Positions 16,461-27,038 are shown, counted from the first letter of the stretch. The stretch is 64,000 nucleotides of DNA from Cyanobium sp. ATX 6F1 (GCF_024346315.1 NZ_JAGQCS010000003.1:309690-373689), one strand, 5' to 3'. Notes: generated by a model from the sequence alone, not told the origin. Made by a program: numbers and translations.

Positions 16461-19400
16461 TCAGTGGGCCATGGGGGAACTGAGCCGGGCCGTGAAGGCC
16501 GCCTGGGCCAGCGTGCCCATGGCGGCGCTGGCGTCGTTGACGCAGAACTGATGCCCCAGGCGCACGTAGCGGGTCTCGTGGTCACGCCGCACCAACGCCA
16601 CCACCGGCACCCGCCGGCAGGCCTGCTCCTGCTCATTGCGGTGCTGCGTGAGGCACTCCCGGAGACGATGCTGCACGGCGATGTCGTTGGCCTGCTCGGC
16701 CGGAAGCTCCACCAGCAACACCTGCAGATCGTCGATGGCGCGGCAATCGTCGACGATCAACTGCACCCGATCGTCGCGCCGATCAACGCTCGCCCAGATC
16801 ATCAGACGGGCATCCACCATCAGGTGGTCCGCCAGACGGGCATAGGTCCTGGGAAAGACCACCGCTTCGCAGCTGCCGCTGAGGTCTTCGAGTTGCAGCA
16901 CCGCCATGCGGTCCCCTTTGCGGGTGTTGACCTGACGGATCTCCGGCACCATCGCCACCACACTGACGCGGGCCTTGTCGGGCTGTTCCTCCAGGCTGGC
17001 CAGGCCGATCGGTGAGAGCAGACGCAAGGGGCGGGTGAGCTGCTTGAGCGGGTGATCGGAGAGGTAGAAACCCACCAGCTCCTTCTCCAGCCTGAGTTTT
17101 TCGCTGGGGGGGTAATCAGCCACAGGGGCCGCCCTGGGGGCGGTGCTGATGTCGGCGATGGCGGCAGGGGCCTCACCAGCAGGAGCCGTCGCCGCGAACA
17201 GATCAAAGAGGTTGCCCTGGCCACTGGCGCGGTCCTTGGCACGGGAGCTGGCCCAATCCAGGATCAGATCCAGATCGGCCATCAGCTGGGCACGGTTGGC
17301 CTTGGGCTCCAGGCTGTCGAGGGCACCGCCATGGATCAGTGATTCCAGGCCACGACGGTTGAGGGCGTTGCTGGCGAGGCGATCGCAGAGGTCGGCCAGG
17401 GACACGAATGGGCCGTTGGCGCGTTCCTCGATCAGGCTGCGGATGGCGCCATCGCCCAGGTTGCGGACGGCCGAGAGGCCGAACAGGATGCGCTCGCCGG
17501 TGGGGGTGAAGTCGATGCCGGAGGCATTCACATCGGGAGGCATCACTTCGATTCCCATGGCATTGCAGTTGGAGATGTAGCGCTGCACCTTGTCGGTGGC
17601 ACCAGCATTCACCGTGAGCAGGGCGGCCATGTAGGCCACCGGGTAATGGGCTTTGAGGTAGGCGGTCTGGTAGGTGACGGCGCCATAGGCGGTGGAATGG
17701 CTCTTGTTGAAGCAGTATTCGGCGAACAGCACCATCTGCTCGAACAACCCTTCGGCCACACGCTGATCCACACCCCGTTCGGTGGCGCCCTGCACGAACA
17801 GGCTCTGGTGTTTCTCCATCTCGCTCTTTTTCTTCTTCCCCATTGCCCGCCGCAGCAGGTCGGCCTCACCAAGGGAATAGCCGGCCAGATCCTGGGCAAT
17901 GCGCATGATCTGCTCCTGGTAGACCATGATTCCGTAGGTTTCCTTGAGAATCGGCTCCAGGCCAGGGCAAGCGAAATCGATCGCTTCGCGGCCGTGCTTG
18001 CGGTTGATGAACTTGGGAATCAGCCCCGCATCCAGGGGGCCTGGCCGGTAGAGCGCCAGGATCGATGAGATGTCTTCAAGAGAGGAGGGCTTGAGATCGC
18101 GCACGATCTGGCGCATGCCGCTGGATTCCAGCTGGAAGATGCCTTCGAGATCACCCCGGGCCAGCAGGGCGAAGGTGCCCGGATCCTCCGGGGGGAGGCG
18201 ATCGGGATCAATCCGCTCACCGATCTGCTTGCGCACCAGCTCGATGGTTTTTTCGATCATCGTGAGGTTCTTCAGCCCCAGGAAGTCCATCTTCAGGAGG
18301 CCCATGGCCTCCACATCCTCCATGTAGTACTGGGTGATCACCTGCCCGTCGTTGTTGCGCTGCAACGGCACAAGCTCATCGAGCGGTTCGGCGGCGATCA
18401 CCACGCCCGCCGCATGCACCCCGAAGGTCTTGTTGGTGCCTTCGATGCGCCGGGCCATGTCAACCCAGCGGCGCACGATCGGATCCTTCTCGTACTTCTC
18501 GCGGAACTCGGGAGCCGGTGAGTCGGGCCCGATCATCTGGGCGAGCTTGGCGGGCTTGCCGCGCACCACCGGGATCAGCTTGGCCAGCCGGTCGGCATCG
18601 CCGTAGGGGATGTCGAGCACCCGGGCGACATCCTTGAGCACCGCCTTCGAGGTCATGCGGTTGAAGGTGATGATCTGGGCAACCTTGTCTTCGCCGTAGC
18701 GTTGGGTGACGTAGTCGATCACCTCGCTACGGCGCTCGATGCAGAAGTCGGTGTCGATGTCCGGCATCGACTTGCGCTCCGGGTTCAAGAAGCGCTCGAA
18801 CAACAGGCCGTGCTCCACCGGATCGAGGGCGGTGATGCCGAGGGCGTAGGCCACCAGCGAGCCGGCGGCCGAGCCGCGGCCCGGCCCCACCGGAATGCCC
18901 TGCTCCCGGGCAAAGCGGATGTAGTCCCAGACCACCAGGAAGTAGGTGGGAAACCCCATCTGCTCCATCACCTGCAGCTCGAAGGCCAGCCGCTCGCCGT
19001 AGGTGGGATCGATGGGGTCGGTGGCTGTCAGTTCAAGGCGCTGGCGTAAGCCCTGTTCCGCCACTTCAGTGAGATAGCTGACCGGCGTGTGGCCTTCAGG
19101 GATCGGGAAGCGGGGCATCTGGTAGCGGCCCAGGATGTCGTAGGGCTCAACTTTCGCGGCCACTTTGGCGGTGTTCGCGATCGCTTCAGCCACCAGCTCG
19201 GGCTCGAGATGGTCAGCGAACAGCCGCCCCATCTCCGCTTCACTCTTGATGTATTCCGTGCCCGTGTAGCGCAGGCGTTTCTCGTCGCTGACGAGCTTGC
19301 CGGTGAGCACGCAGAGCAGGGCGTCGTGGGCCTCCACATCGGCGCTGCTGAGGTAGTGGGCGTCGTTGGTGGCGATCAGCTCAATGCCCAGCTCGGCGGC

Positions 19401-19985
19401 GATGCGCACCATCTCGACGTTGACGATCCGGTCTTCCGGAGAGCCGTGGTCCTGGATCTCCAGATAAAAATCGCCGCCGAAGCGCTCCTGATACCAGCGG
19501 GCCACCTCCCGGGCCACCTCGGGGCGTCCCCGCAGGATCGCCTGGGGGATCTCACCCCCGAGGCAGGCGGTGGCCACGATCAAGCCCTCGCTGTGGCGCT
19601 CGAGTGTGGCTTTGTCGATGCAGGCGCGGGCAAAGATGCCCCGCCCGCGCATGCCGCGCAGGTGGCTGAGGCTGGTGAGCTTGACCAGGTTGCGATAGCC
19701 GGTGACGTTCTTGGCCAGCACCACCAGGTGGTAGCGCCGCTCTCCTTTGACCCACGGATCCTCGATCGAACCGTTGATCACGTACATCTCGTTGCCGATG
19801 ATCGGCTTGATGCCCGCCTTGGTGCAGAGCTTCAGCAGCTCGATCGCGCCATACATGACGCCGTGGTCGGTGAGCGCCAGGGCGCCCATCCCCAGCTCGA
19901 CGGCCCGCTCCACCATGGCCGGCAACTGACTCGCCCCGTCCAGCAGGCTGTAGTCGCTGTGGTTGTGGAGGGGGACAAAGGCCAC
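16461..19985 (-). CDS. dnaE: DNA polymerase III alpha subunit
   Basis: This is the replicative polymerase. From GTG 19985, which has an AGGA ribosome-binding sequence about 5 bp upstream, the product has 1174 residues beginning (M)[21 protein letters not shown], the usual family start. It has an N-terminal PHP domain ([16 protein letters not shown]), then the palm with the acidic pair in MPDIDTDF, then fingers and the beta-binding region. A tandem HhH and a C-terminal OB domain ([31 protein letters not shown]) end the protein. No intein or split is seen, although split DnaE occurs in many other cyanobacteria. An upstream ATG at 20039 adds 18 unconvincing residues. Confidence 0.97.
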   Translation of the reverse strand: MAFVPLHNHSDYSLLDGASQLPAMVERAVELGMGALALTDHGVMYGAIELLKLCTKAGIKPIIGNEMYVINGSIEDPWVKGERRYHLVVLAKNVTGYRNLVKLTSLSHLRGMRGRGIFARACIDKATLERHSEGLIVATACLGGEIPQAILRGRPEVAREVARWYQERFGGDFYLEIQDHGSPEDRIVNVEMVRIAAELGIELIATNDAHYLSSADVEAHDALLCVLTGKLVSDEKRLRYTGTEYIKSEAEMGRLFADHLEPELVAEAIANTAKVAAKVEPYDILGRYQMPRFPIPEGHTPVSYLTEVAEQGLRQRLELTATDPIDPTYGERLAFELQVMEQMGFPTYFLVVWDYIRFAREQGIPVGPGRGSAAGSLVAYALGITALDPVEHGLLFERFLNPERKSMPDIDTDFCIERRSEVIDYVTQRYGEDKVAQIITFNRMTSKAVLKDVARVLDIPYGDADRLAKLIPVVRGKPAKLAQMIGPDSPAPEFREKYEKDPIVRRWVDMARRIEGTNKTFGVHAAGVVIAAEPLDELVPLQRNNDGQVITQYYMEDVEAMGLLKMDFLGLKNLTMIEKTIELVRKQIGERIDPDRLPPEDPGTFALLARGDLEGIFQLESSGMRQIVRDLKPSSLEDISSILALYRPGPLDAGLIPKFINRKHGREAIDFACPGLEPILKETYGIMVYQEQIMRIAQDLAGYSLGEADLLRRAMGKKKKSEMEKHQSLFVQGATERGVDQRVAEGLFEQMVLFAEYCFNKSHSTAYGAVTYQTAYLKAHYPVAYMAALLTVNAGATDKVQRYISNCNAMGIEVMPPDVNASGIDFTPTGERILFGLSAVRNLGDGAIRSLIEERANGPFVSLADLCDRLASNALNRRGLESLIHGGALDSLEPKANRAQLMADLDLILDWASSRAKDRASGQGNLFDLFAATAPAGEAPAAIADISTAPRAAPVADYPPSEKLRLEKELVGFYLSDHPLKQLTRPLRLLSPIGLASLEEQPDKARVSVVAMVPEIRQVNTRKGDRMAVLQLEDLSGSCEAVVFPRTYARLADHLMVDARLMIWASVDRRDDRVQLIVDDCRAIDDLQVLLVELPAEQANDIAVQHRLRECLTQHRNEQEQACRRVPVVALVRRDHETRYVRLGHQFCVNDASAAMGTLAQAAFTARLSSPMAH

Positions 19986-20053
19986 GGGGTCCTGGCGCAG
20001 AGCGCCACCACAGGTTGGGCTCAGATTACTGGCAACCACCAGATGTGGTGGCC

Positions 20054-21514
20054 TCAGCGGATCAGCTGGCCCTCGGGGCGTTTCTCCATCACCGCCGCCG
20101 CCAGCTCGTAGTGGTGGGCCACCTGCAGCAGCCGTTCCTCCTGGAGCACCCCGGTGATCAGTTGCACGCCGATGGGGAGATCGGCGTCATCGAAGCCGCA
20201 GGGCAGGCTGATCGCTGGCAGACCCGCCAGGTTGGCGGGAATCGTCAGCAGGTCGGCCAGGTACATGGCCAGGGGATCATCGGCATTGTCACCGCCGCGG
20301 AAGGCGGTGGTGGGGGAGGTGGGCGTGAGCAACACATCGACGGTCTCGAAGGCGGCGTCGAAATCGCGGCGGATCAAGGTGCGCACCTGCTGAGCCTTCT
20401 TGTAGAACGCCTCCACGTAGCCCGCTGAGAGGGCATAGGTGCCGATCAGGATGCGGCGCTGCACCTCATCTCCGAAGCCCTCGGCGCGGCTGCGGGATGT
20501 CATCGCCGCCAGGCTGGCCTCCCCCTCACTGCGCAGGCCGTACTTGACCCCGTCGTAGCGGGCCAGGTTGGCGGAGGCCTCCGAAGGGGCGATCACGTAG
20601 TAAGTCGCGATGCCGTCGTTGAAGCGCGGACAACTGACATCCACCAGCTCGCAGCCCAGGGCCTTGAGCTGCTCGGCGGCCGCCAGCACCGAGGCGGCCA
20701 CCTGGGGATCAAGGCCGTCCTGCTCGAAGCATTCGCGGATCAGACCCACCCGCAGGCCCGCCACGGGCTGCCCCAGGGCGGCCCGGTAATCGGGCACAGG
20801 CACATCCAGACAGGTGGCATCACGGGGATCGGCCCCAGCGATCACCTGAAGCATTTCCGCTGCATCAGCCACGCTGGAGGTGAAGGGGCCCACCTGGTCG
20901 AGGGAGCTGGCAAAGGCCACCAGCCCCCAGCGGCTGACGCGGCCATAGGTGGGTTTGAGCCCCACCACGCCGCAGAAGGAGGCGGGCTGGCGGATCGAGC
21001 CGCCGGTGTCGGAACCCAGGGAGGCGACGCATTCGCCCGCCGCCACGGCGGCGGCACTGCCGCCGGAGCTGCCGCCCGGCACCCGCTCGATGTTCCAGGG
21101 GTTGCGGGTGGCCCCGAAGGCGCTGGTCTCGGTGGAGCTGCCCATGGCGAACTCATCGAGATTGGTCTTGCCCAGCATCACCCCGCCCGCCAGCCACAAG
21201 CGCTCGGTGACGGTGGACTCATAGGGGGGCACGAAGTGCTCCAGCATCCGGCTGGAGCAGGTGGTGGCAATGCCCTTGGTGCAAAGGTTGTCCTTGATCG
21301 CCAAGGGAATGCCGGCCAGGGGCGGCAAGGGCTCCCCGGCGGCACGGGCGGCATCGATGCGGTCCGCATCGGCCCTGGCGCGATCGGCCGTGACCGTCAA
21401 GAAGGCATGCAGGCTGGGATCGACCGCCGCGATCCGGTTCAGGTGAAGGTCGGTGAGTTCACGGGCGGAAATCTCCCCCCGTTCCAGCTGAACCCGCCAC
21501 TCGGCGATCCCCAT
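20054..21514 (-). CDS. gatA: aspartyl/glutamyl-tRNA(Asn/Gln) amidotransferase subunit A
   Basis: GatA releases ammonia from glutamine for the GatCAB complex, which converts Glu-tRNA(Gln) to Gln-tRNA(Gln). The 486-residue protein has the amidase-signature Ser-cisSer-Lys triad: Lys in [12 protein letters not shown], cis-Ser in [13 protein letters not shown] and nucleophile Ser in [12 protein letters not shown]. The C-terminus is typical ([10 protein letters not shown]). ATG at 21514; a TTG directly before it is in frame but unlikely to be used. It lies between the DUF1816 gene (33 bp) and dnaE (68 bp). Confidence 0.96.
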   Translation of the reverse strand: MGIAEWRVQLERGEISARELTDLHLNRIAAVDPSLHAFLTVTADRARADADRIDAARAAGEPLPPLAGIPLAIKDNLCTKGIATTCSSRMLEHFVPPYESTVTERLWLAGGVMLGKTNLDEFAMGSSTETSAFGATRNPWNIERVPGGSSGGSAAAVAAGECVASLGSDTGGSIRQPASFCGVVGLKPTYGRVSRWGLVAFASSLDQVGPFTSSVADAAEMLQVIAGADPRDATCLDVPVPDYRAALGQPVAGLRVGLIRECFEQDGLDPQVAASVLAAAEQLKALGCELVDVSCPRFNDGIATYYVIAPSEASANLARYDGVKYGLRSEGEASLAAMTSRSRAEGFGDEVQRRILIGTYALSAGYVEAFYKKAQQVRTLIRRDFDAAFETVDVLLTPTSPTTAFRGGDNADDPLAMYLADLLTIPANLAGLPAISLPCGFDDADLPIGVQLITGVLQEERLLQVAHHYELAAAVMEKRPEGQLIR

Positions 21515-21547
21515 CAACCTCTCACCACTTGGAGGCCCGACGCTAGT

Positions 21548-21793
21548 TCAGGGCGATCCCTCCACCGTGAGCGGTTCACCCCGGCGGACCTGCAACAGCT
21601 CGTGCTCGATGAACCCTGGACCTTCGCTCTCCACATCCGCCAGGAAGGCCGGCAGCGCCGCCTCCAGCTCAGTGCGGCGCACGAAAGGGCCGAACCAGTA
21701 GGTGACCTCGGGGGAGCGGGTCTGAATCCGCGCCCACCAGGCCAGCCCAAGACCATTGGCCAGGCTTCGGAGCGGCCACAGCAGGGAAGACAT
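21548..21793 (-). CDS. DUF1816-family small protein
   Basis: The 81-residue product from ATG 21793 contains the DUF1816 core WWARIQTRSPEVTYWFGPFVRRTELEAALPAFLADVESEG. An aromatic strand is followed by FGPF and a helix with acidic and Gly residues. The family is found in cyanobacteria, where a distant resemblance to small phycobilisome linker domains has been noted. No function is proven. The N-terminal 20 residues are hydrophobic and may anchor the protein. The open frame continues upstream to 21874, but that part runs into the end of rlmB. Confidence 0.78.
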   Translation of the reverse strand: MSSLLWPLRSLANGLGLAWWARIQTRSPEVTYWFGPFVRRTELEAALPAFLADVESEGPGFIEHELLQVRRGEPLTVEGSP

Positions 21794-21848
21794 CGCAACA
21801 GATGCAGTCGCTTCATTCTGAAGGGCCTCCGGCCTTGGGTGACCGCCT

Positions 21849-23810
21849 TCAGAGACAGATGTCCTCACCGACACAGGCCGCCGCCCCCTTGGCCTGATCT
21901 ATGGCCTGATCTATGGCCGGGTCGGTGGCCGGGTCGGTGGCCGGGTCGGTGGCCTCGTCCACCAACAGGGCGCTCTGGGAAGGCGCCTCAGGGGTGGAGG
22001 CCCCATCACCGGGGCCGTCATCGCTGGGCGACGAGGCCGCAAGGGGAGGCACATCCGAAGCCTGATCATCCACAGGATGAACCTTCAGACCATGGGCCTC
22101 GTTCGGCTCGGTTGAGCCAGGCGCGGCCGTCGAGGGGCGGGTGCTCAGCAGGGGACGCACCACCCGGGGTGCCGGAGCGGAGCCGGTGATCTGGCGCATC
22201 CAGCCCCTGCGCGCCACCTCATAGAGCAGCAAGGCCGTCGCCACCGAGGCGTTCAGGCTGGGGGTCGCTCCCCGCAGCGGGATGCGCACCAACTGGTCGC
22301 AGTGCTTGCGCGTGAGCATCGAGAGGCCCTCGCTCTCCGATCCGGTGACGATCACCAGCGGGCCATCGAGCATCGCCTCGGTCAGGCTGACACTGCCCTC
22401 CTCCGCCAGACCGATGACGCGGTAGCCCTCCTGTTTGAGGCTGTCGAGCGATCGATTGAGGTTGACCACCCGCGCCACCGGCAGGTGCTCCAGTGCACCG
22501 GCGGCCACCTTGGCCACCGAGCCGGTGAGACCGGCGGAGCGCCGCTGGGGCAGCACCAGCCCGTGGGCCCCGAGGGCCTCGGCGCTGCGCACGATCGCCC
22601 CCAGGTTGTGGGGATCGGTGAGGCCATCAACCGCCATCAGCAGCGGCGGCTCCTCCAGGCCGCGGCAGCCCTCGATCAGGGCGTCGAGGTCAAAGGTTTC
22701 AGCGGCGGCGGTCTGCAGCACGATGCCCTGGTGCACGGCGCCGCCGGTGAGCTGGCCCAGACGGGCCCAGGTCACCTCCTCCACCAGCACCCCCGAAGAC
22801 TTGGCCTCCCGCAGCAGTTGCAGGAACTTGGGGCTGAAGCGCAGTTCGGGCGTGCACCAGATCCTGTGGATGGGTCGCTCGGACTCAAGCGTCGCCTGGG
22901 CCGAGTGACGCCCCCAGATCAGATCGTCGGCGGGGGCAGCACCGAAGCGCTCGGAGCCGGAGGCCGCCTCTACGGCGAACTCTGTATCTGGTGTGCGCTC
23001 GCCCTGGCCCGTCCCAGGGGAGCCCGCCCTGCTGGGGCGATCGGGGCCCTCCTGGGTGGGGCGGCCGGGCCGGCCAGCGAGCGGCCGATAGGCGCCGCGA
23101 TGGTCGCCATCGCTCTGCTCGGGGCCCCGGCGGCTGAAGCGCCCTCCGACGGGGCGAGCCCCCATCGGCCGGGAACCACCGGGACGGTCCCCACTGGGGC
23201 GGGAACCTTCGCCCCAGGCTCCTTCAGCCCGGCGGCCGTCGGAGGGCCGCGCCTCGAAGCGGTTGCCCCGGGGCCGCTCGCCGTAGGGGCGATCCCCTGG
23301 GGCGCCGAAACGATCGGGCCGGGGAGCCTTGAAGCGATCCGCCCCAGGGCGACGGCCCTCAGGTCGACGTGCCTGGTAGCTGCCCCCTTCAGCGCCCCGT
23401 CCCTCGCCACCTCGTCCGTCGGTACCTCGTCCGTAGGGAGCGCGGCCATCCAACGAGCGCCCCTCAAACGGGCGGCGCTCAGCGCCCCGCCCCTCGGGCC
23501 GGCGGCCCTCGTACCTGGAACCCTCTGGCTTGCGGGGATCCGCGCGGCGGCCTTCGAAACGACGGGGCTCATAGCGCCCCCCCTCGGGCCTGGGTCCCTC
23601 CCGACGGCCCTCGCCGCCGCGCTCATCACCGCGCGTCCCACCCCGTTCACCGTCGTCGCGCCACTCCGACCTCGGGCCTCTGAAGGCGCCGCCCGAGCGG
23701 GGGGCACCGAAACGGGGCGCACCAAACCGCGCAGGCCTCGGTCCCCGTGGACCTTCACCGGCGGAGCCCGCCCCGGAACCCTTGTCCCGGCGGATGAATT
23801 TTGGGCTCAT
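21849..23810 (-). CDS. rlmB: SpoU/TrmH-family 23S rRNA 2'-O-ribose methyltransferase with long RG-rich N-terminus
   Basis: The 653-residue protein starts at ATG 23810. Residues 1-295 are low complexity, dominated by Gly and Arg with EGRR, GDRP and RFGAPR-like repeats. The methyltransferase part is residues 296-545: a substrate-binding N-domain (DLIWGRHSAQATLES) and the trefoil-knot SPOUT motifs DGLTDPHNLGAIVRSA (395-410), VIVTGSESEGLS (487-498) and IPLRGATPSLNASVATALLLYE (510-531). A ~100-residue acidic tail carries four-residue TDPA/IDQA repeats. RlmB methylates G2251 (E. coli numbering). Usual length is about 250 residues, so both extensions are exceptional. It follows mrnC by 19 bp. Confidence 0.92.
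   Translation of the reverse strand: MSPKFIRRDKGSGAGSAGEGPRGPRPARFGAPRFGAPRSGGAFRGPRSEWRDDGERGGTRGDERGGEGRREGPRPEGGRYEPRRFEGRRADPRKPEGSRYEGRRPEGRGAERRPFEGRSLDGRAPYGRGTDGRGGEGRGAEGGSYQARRPEGRRPGADRFKAPRPDRFGAPGDRPYGERPRGNRFEARPSDGRRAEGAWGEGSRPSGDRPGGSRPMGARPVGGRFSRRGPEQSDGDHRGAYRPLAGRPGRPTQEGPDRPSRAGSPGTGQGERTPDTEFAVEAASGSERFGAAPADDLIWGRHSAQATLESERPIHRIWCTPELRFSPKFLQLLREAKSSGVLVEEVTWARLGQLTGGAVHQGIVLQTAAAETFDLDALIEGCRGLEEPPLLMAVDGLTDPHNLGAIVRSAEALGAHGLVLPQRRSAGLTGSVAKVAAGALEHLPVARVVNLNRSLDSLKQEGYRVIGLAEEGSVSLTEAMLDGPLVIVTGSESEGLSMLTRKHCDQLVRIPLRGATPSLNASVATALLLYEVARRGWMRQITGSAPAPRVVRPLLSTRPSTAAPGSTEPNEAHGLKVHPVDDQASDVPPLAASSPSDDGPGDGASTPEAPSQSALLVDEATDPATDPATDPAIDQAIDQAKGAAACVGEDICL
21891..21950 (-). 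repeat. 12-bp in-frame tandem repeat in the rlmB C-terminal tail
   Basis: Five perfect-length 12 bp units lie head to tail. On the plus strand two read GGCCTGATCTAT and three read GGCCGGGTCGGT, followed by a degenerate sixth. In the protein they give alternating TDPA and IDQA tetrapeptides. Because the unit is a multiple of three, copy-number changes would leave the frame intact. Confidence 0.85.
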
Positions 23811-23829
23811 GGCAGAAACGGGCGAAGGT

Positions 23830-24291
23830 CTATGGGTCGGTCTCATCCAGTCGATCCAGCAGCTGAGCGAGCCGGTTCGGGTTCTGCAGAAAGAGCCAGC
23901 CCACCATTGTCTCAAATCCCGTCGCCCGGCCATAAATCCCGGCTTCCCCCTTGCGGGGACCCTGACCGGCCCGGTTGCGGCCCCGCCGCACCCATTCCAG
24001 CTCCTGGCCTTCAAGCAGCGGTTCGAGTCGCTCCAAGGCAGCGGACTGGGCCTGGGCCCGCACCTCGTTGACCACCGCCGAATGGAGTTCCTGCACCCGG
24101 CCAGGACGCTGGCAGCGGCGCAGACGCTGGTGCAGTTCCCACACCGCATCCCCCAGCCAGGCCAATTGCAGGGGAGTCAGCTGGTCCGCCGGACAGAGGG
24201 CACAGGCCCGCTCCAGCCAGGCCCCCGCCGGTTCACTGCCTTCCTGCTGGACGGGGGATCCTGGCGGTTCAGGCGGCGGCGAGGGAGCCAA
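23830..24291 (-). CDS. mrnC: Mini-ribonuclease 3
   Basis: Mini-III is an RNase III catalytic domain without the dsRNA-binding domain that trims 23S rRNA ends. The 153-residue protein has the signature LAWLGDAVWELHQRLRR (catalytic Asp), then RVQELHSAVVNEVRAQAQ, then the second acidic site region RGRNRAGQGPRKGEAGIYGRATGFETMVGWLFL. The N-terminus has a Pro-rich extension of about 25 residues. The start at 24291 overlaps the STAS gene by 23 bp. rlmB, another 23S rRNA enzyme, follows after 19 bp; the mrnC-rlmB pair is also adjacent in Bacillus subtilis. Confidence 0.9.
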   Translation of the reverse strand: MAPSPPPEPPGSPVQQEGSEPAGAWLERACALCPADQLTPLQLAWLGDAVWELHQRLRRCQRPGRVQELHSAVVNEVRAQAQSAALERLEPLLEGQELEWVRRGRNRAGQGPRKGEAGIYGRATGFETMVGWLFLQNPNRLAQLLDRLDETDP

Positions 24292-24652
24292 TCGCCGTCT
24301 CCAGGTCGGGCTGCAGGTGCAGGAAGCTCTCCAGGCGCACCAGCTTCACGGTCTGCACCACCCGGGCATTGCCCACCACCTGGAACTGAACGTTGGCCTC
24401 ATTGCATTGCTTGGCCAGCTGGACCATGGCCCCAAGGCCGGAGGAATCGATGAAGTCGATGCGGCTGAGGTCGATCACCAGCGCCAGGGCGGCATTCTTG
24501 CGGTGCTCGGTGATGAATTCCAGGAACTGCTTCTCGGAATACGCATCCAGCTGGCCCGTGAACCGAAAGAGCAGATGGGAGGCTGCCGGTTCGCAGCCAC
24601 CCCGCAGGGAGACCGTCAATCGCTGCAGATCCGTGATCGGTCCAGCCCTCAA
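24269..24652 (-). CDS. STAS-domain anti-sigma-factor-antagonist-like protein
   Basis: The 127-residue protein is a single STAS domain of the SpoIIAA/RsbV type. The strand LLFRFTGQLDAYSEKQFLEFI is followed by LALVIDLSRIDFIDSSGLGAMVQLAKQC, in which the Ser of DSSG is the usual phosphorylation site, and then VQFQVVGNARVVQTVKLVRLESFLHL. Such proteins switch partners when phosphorylated by a kinase. No kinase, phosphatase or sigma-factor gene is nearby. Start is TTG at 24650-24652; a second in-frame TTG at 24619 is possible. It overlaps mrnC by 23 bp. Confidence 0.88.
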   Translation of the reverse strand: MRAGPITDLQRLTVSLRGGCEPAASHLLFRFTGQLDAYSEKQFLEFITEHRKNAALALVIDLSRIDFIDSSGLGAMVQLAKQCNEANVQFQVVGNARVVQTVKLVRLESFLHLQPDLETAIGSLAAA

Positions 24653-24748
24653 ACGTCACAAGCGTCAGAAGTGTAGAGATCTCTTCGGTCTGTGGAACCG
24701 GGTCGAACCATTGGCAACGACGGGCTGCCCATCCGGCGGCGAAGGCCC

Positions 24749-25912
24749 TCAGAGCGGTCGGCGCTCGGCCATCAAGGCAACGAAACGGCTGAAGTGATGG
24801 TCGGCATCGTGGGGGCCGGGGCTGGCCTCCGGGTGGTACTGCACTCCGAACACAGGCAGGTGCCGGTGGACCAGGGCCGCCACGGTGCGGTCGTTGAGGT
24901 TGTAGTGGGTGATCTCCACCTGTTCGCCCCGCAAGGACTCGGCGTCGATGGCGAAGCCGTGGTTCTGGCTGGTGATCTCCACCAGGCCGGTGCTGCCGCA
25001 GGGGTGGTTGAGACCGCGGTGGCCGAACGCCAGCTTGAAGGTACGTCCCCCCAGGGCCAGCCCTAGGATCTGGTGCCCCAGGCAGATGCCGAACACCGGC
25101 AGATTCCGCTGTTGCAGCAGGCCGCGGGCCAGTGCGATGCCAGGGGTGACGGCGGCGGGATCGCCGGGCCCGTTGGAGAGAAAGACCCCCTCAGGTTCAT
25201 GGGCCAGCACGGCGGCCAGATCACTGCCAGCGGGCAGCACGGTGATGGCGCAGCCGTGGGCCACCAGCCGCTCGAGAATCGCCCGCTTGATGCCGAAATC
25301 GATCGCCACCACCCGGTAGGGCCGCTCGGGTCGGGGTTGCAATCGCTGGTCGAAGGCCGCGGGGCACAGCGACTCCCAGTTGTAGGCCGCGGCGGTGCTG
25401 ACCCTTTCGGCCAGGTTGAGACCCTCCATCGACGGGGCCTGAAGCACCTGCTCCAGGAGCTCTCTCACCGGGGTGCCGTCGCTGCTGATGGCGCCGTTGA
25501 TGGCGCCACCGTCGCGCAGGTGCCGCACCAGGGCACGGGTGTCCACTCCGGAGATGCCCACCACTCCCTCGTTCTGCAGCCACTGGTTCAGATCGCCCCG
25601 CTGGCGCCAGCTGCTGGCCACGGGCGCCAGCTGGCGGGCGATCACACCGCGGATGGCGGCGTGGCCAGCCTCCTGATCCTCGGGGTTGACCCCGGTGTTG
25701 CCGAGCTCGGGGTAAGTGAAGGTGATCAGCTGGCCGGCGTAGCTGGGGTCGGTCATCACCTCCTGGTAGCCGGTCATGCCCGTGTTGAAGACCACCTCGC
25801 CAAGGGCTGTGCCGACGGCGCCGAAACCCTTGCCCCGCAATACCAGACCATCGGCCAGCACCAGCAGGGCTTCCCGTTGCTCGGGGGCGGGCGCGGCGGC
25901 AGTCAACGGCAT
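24749..25912 (-). CDS. carA: carbamoyl-phosphate synthase small subunit
   Basis: CarA hydrolyses glutamine and passes ammonia to CarB for arginine and pyrimidine synthesis. ATG 25912 is preferred because a GGGGTGGAG ribosome-binding sequence stands 7 bp before it; ATG 25948 would overlap trpD. The 387-residue protein has the N-terminal CPSase domain ([23 protein letters not shown]) and a class I glutamine amidotransferase domain. The amidotransferase nucleophile is in [16 protein letters not shown] and the His-Glu pair in [11 protein letters not shown]. It starts 19 bp after trpD. Confidence 0.96.
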   Translation of the reverse strand: MPLTAAAPAPEQREALLVLADGLVLRGKGFGAVGTALGEVVFNTGMTGYQEVMTDPSYAGQLITFTYPELGNTGVNPEDQEAGHAAIRGVIARQLAPVASSWRQRGDLNQWLQNEGVVGISGVDTRALVRHLRDGGAINGAISSDGTPVRELLEQVLQAPSMEGLNLAERVSTAAAYNWESLCPAAFDQRLQPRPERPYRVVAIDFGIKRAILERLVAHGCAITVLPAGSDLAAVLAHEPEGVFLSNGPGDPAAVTPGIALARGLLQQRNLPVFGICLGHQILGLALGGRTFKLAFGHRGLNHPCGSTGLVEITSQNHGFAIDAESLRGEQVEITHYNLNDRTVAALVHRHLPVFGVQYHPEASPGPHDADHHFSRFVALMAERRPL

Positions 25913-25931
25913 CAGTGGCTCCACCCCTTGA

Positions 25932-26978
25932 TCATCCCCCAGCGCCATCTGAGGCCAGGGCCGAACGCAGCGCCAGCAGACGCCCCCAGGCCTCGCCGGA
26001 GCTCAGGGCCGCCTGGGCCACGGGCAAGGCCTCTGCCACCGAGTCGCAACGACCGGCGGCCCAGAGCACCAGGGCGGTGTTGAGGGCCACCACGTCGCGC
26101 TGGGCCCTGGTGCCGCGCCCCTGCAGCACCGCTTCGAGGATGGCCTGGTTGGTGGCCAGGTCACCGCCGGCCAGGGCGTCAGCGGAGGCGACCTCCAGGC
26201 CCAGGGCCAGGGGATCGAGAGTGCCGGCGCTGACCTGTGCGCCTTCCACCAGCCGCAGCTCGCTCGCACCGGAGAGGGTGGCCTCATCGAGCCCCCCGTG
26301 GCCATGGACCACCACGGCCCGACGCAGACCCAAGCGGGCGAGGGCCTCGGCCATCGGATCGAGCAGGTCGGCACGGGCCACCCCCAGCACCTGGGCCTCG
26401 GGAGCCAGGGGATTGACCAGCGGACCGAGCAGGTTGAACACGGTGCGCACCCCGAGGCTGCGCCGCAGTGGGGCCAGGCCCACCAGGGCCGGATGCCAGC
26501 CAGGGGCAAACAGAAACGTGACGCCCGCCCGGGGGAGTGCCGCGATCACCTCGGCCGCAGGAGCCCTGAGGTTGAGGCCCAGGGCTTCGAGCACATCGGC
26601 CGAGCCCACCCGGCCACTGGCGCTGCGGTTGCCGTGCTTGGCCACTGTGGCGCCACAGGCGGCGGCGGTGAAGGCCACCGCTGTGGAGATGTTGAAGCTG
26701 TCGGCGCCATCACCGCCGGTGCCGCAGGTGTCCACCAGGGGCAGATCGGGCCGCTCGCCGGGCACGGGGCAGGCCTGGCGCAGCACCCGGGCCATGGAGG
26801 CCAGTTCCTCACCGGTGGGCCCCTTGGCCCGCAGGGCCGCCAGCAGGGCCCCGGTCAGCACCGGATCGATCCGCTCCTCGAGCCAGCCCCCCATCAGCGC
26901 CGTCGCCTCATCCCCGCTCAGTGATCGGCCCTGCAACAGGGTCTCCAAAAGAACTGGCCAGGAGGTCGATTCAGCCAT
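25932..26978 (-). CDS. trpD: anthranilate phosphoribosyltransferase
   Basis: TrpD joins anthranilate to PRPP, the second step of tryptophan synthesis from chorismate. From ATG 26978 the product has 348 residues. Hallmarks are the PRPP-binding [38 protein letters not shown], and the anthranilate-site region [37 protein letters not shown]. The longer open frame to 27026 would start inside the upstream hairpin region. The start codon lies just 30 bp downstream of an intrinsic terminator, which implies attenuation. carA follows after 19 bp. Confidence 0.96.
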   Translation of the reverse strand: MAESTSWPVLLETLLQGRSLSGDEATALMGGWLEERIDPVLTGALLAALRAKGPTGEELASMARVLRQACPVPGERPDLPLVDTCGTGGDGADSFNISTAVAFTAAACGATVAKHGNRSASGRVGSADVLEALGLNLRAPAAEVIAALPRAGVTFLFAPGWHPALVGLAPLRRSLGVRTVFNLLGPLVNPLAPEAQVLGVARADLLDPMAEALARLGLRRAVVVHGHGGLDEATLSGASELRLVEGAQVSAGTLDPLALGLEVASADALAGGDLATNQAILEAVLQGRGTRAQRDVVALNTALVLWAAGRCDSVAEALPVAQAALSSGEAWGRLLALRSALASDGAGG

Positions 26979-27008
26979 CCGGGGCGGTCGGTTGCGGGAG
27001 GTGCTCAG

Positions 27009-27038
27009 AAAAAAGCCCGGGTGCAATGCACTCCGGGC
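27009..27038 (-). terminator. intrinsic terminator directly upstream of trpD
   Basis: On the minus strand a GC-rich hairpin (arms GCCCGG-T/A bulge-GTGC and GCAC-CCGGGC, loop of three bases) is followed by six Ts at 27014-27009. It sits 90 bp after the DUF3288 stop and only 30 bp before the trpD ATG. It could end the DUF3288 transcript or act as the terminator arm of an attenuator. Confidence 0.8.

Noticed and set aside
22302..24071. 589-codon antisense frame over rlmB and mrnC
   Set aside because: It is the complement of the RG-rich region; its Ala/Pro/Gly runs are the reverse complement of Arg/Gly codons.
23811..24149. Upstream extension of the rlmB frame
   Set aside because: It is mrnC read out of frame and is rich in Trp, Cys and Arg, unlike the rest of the protein.
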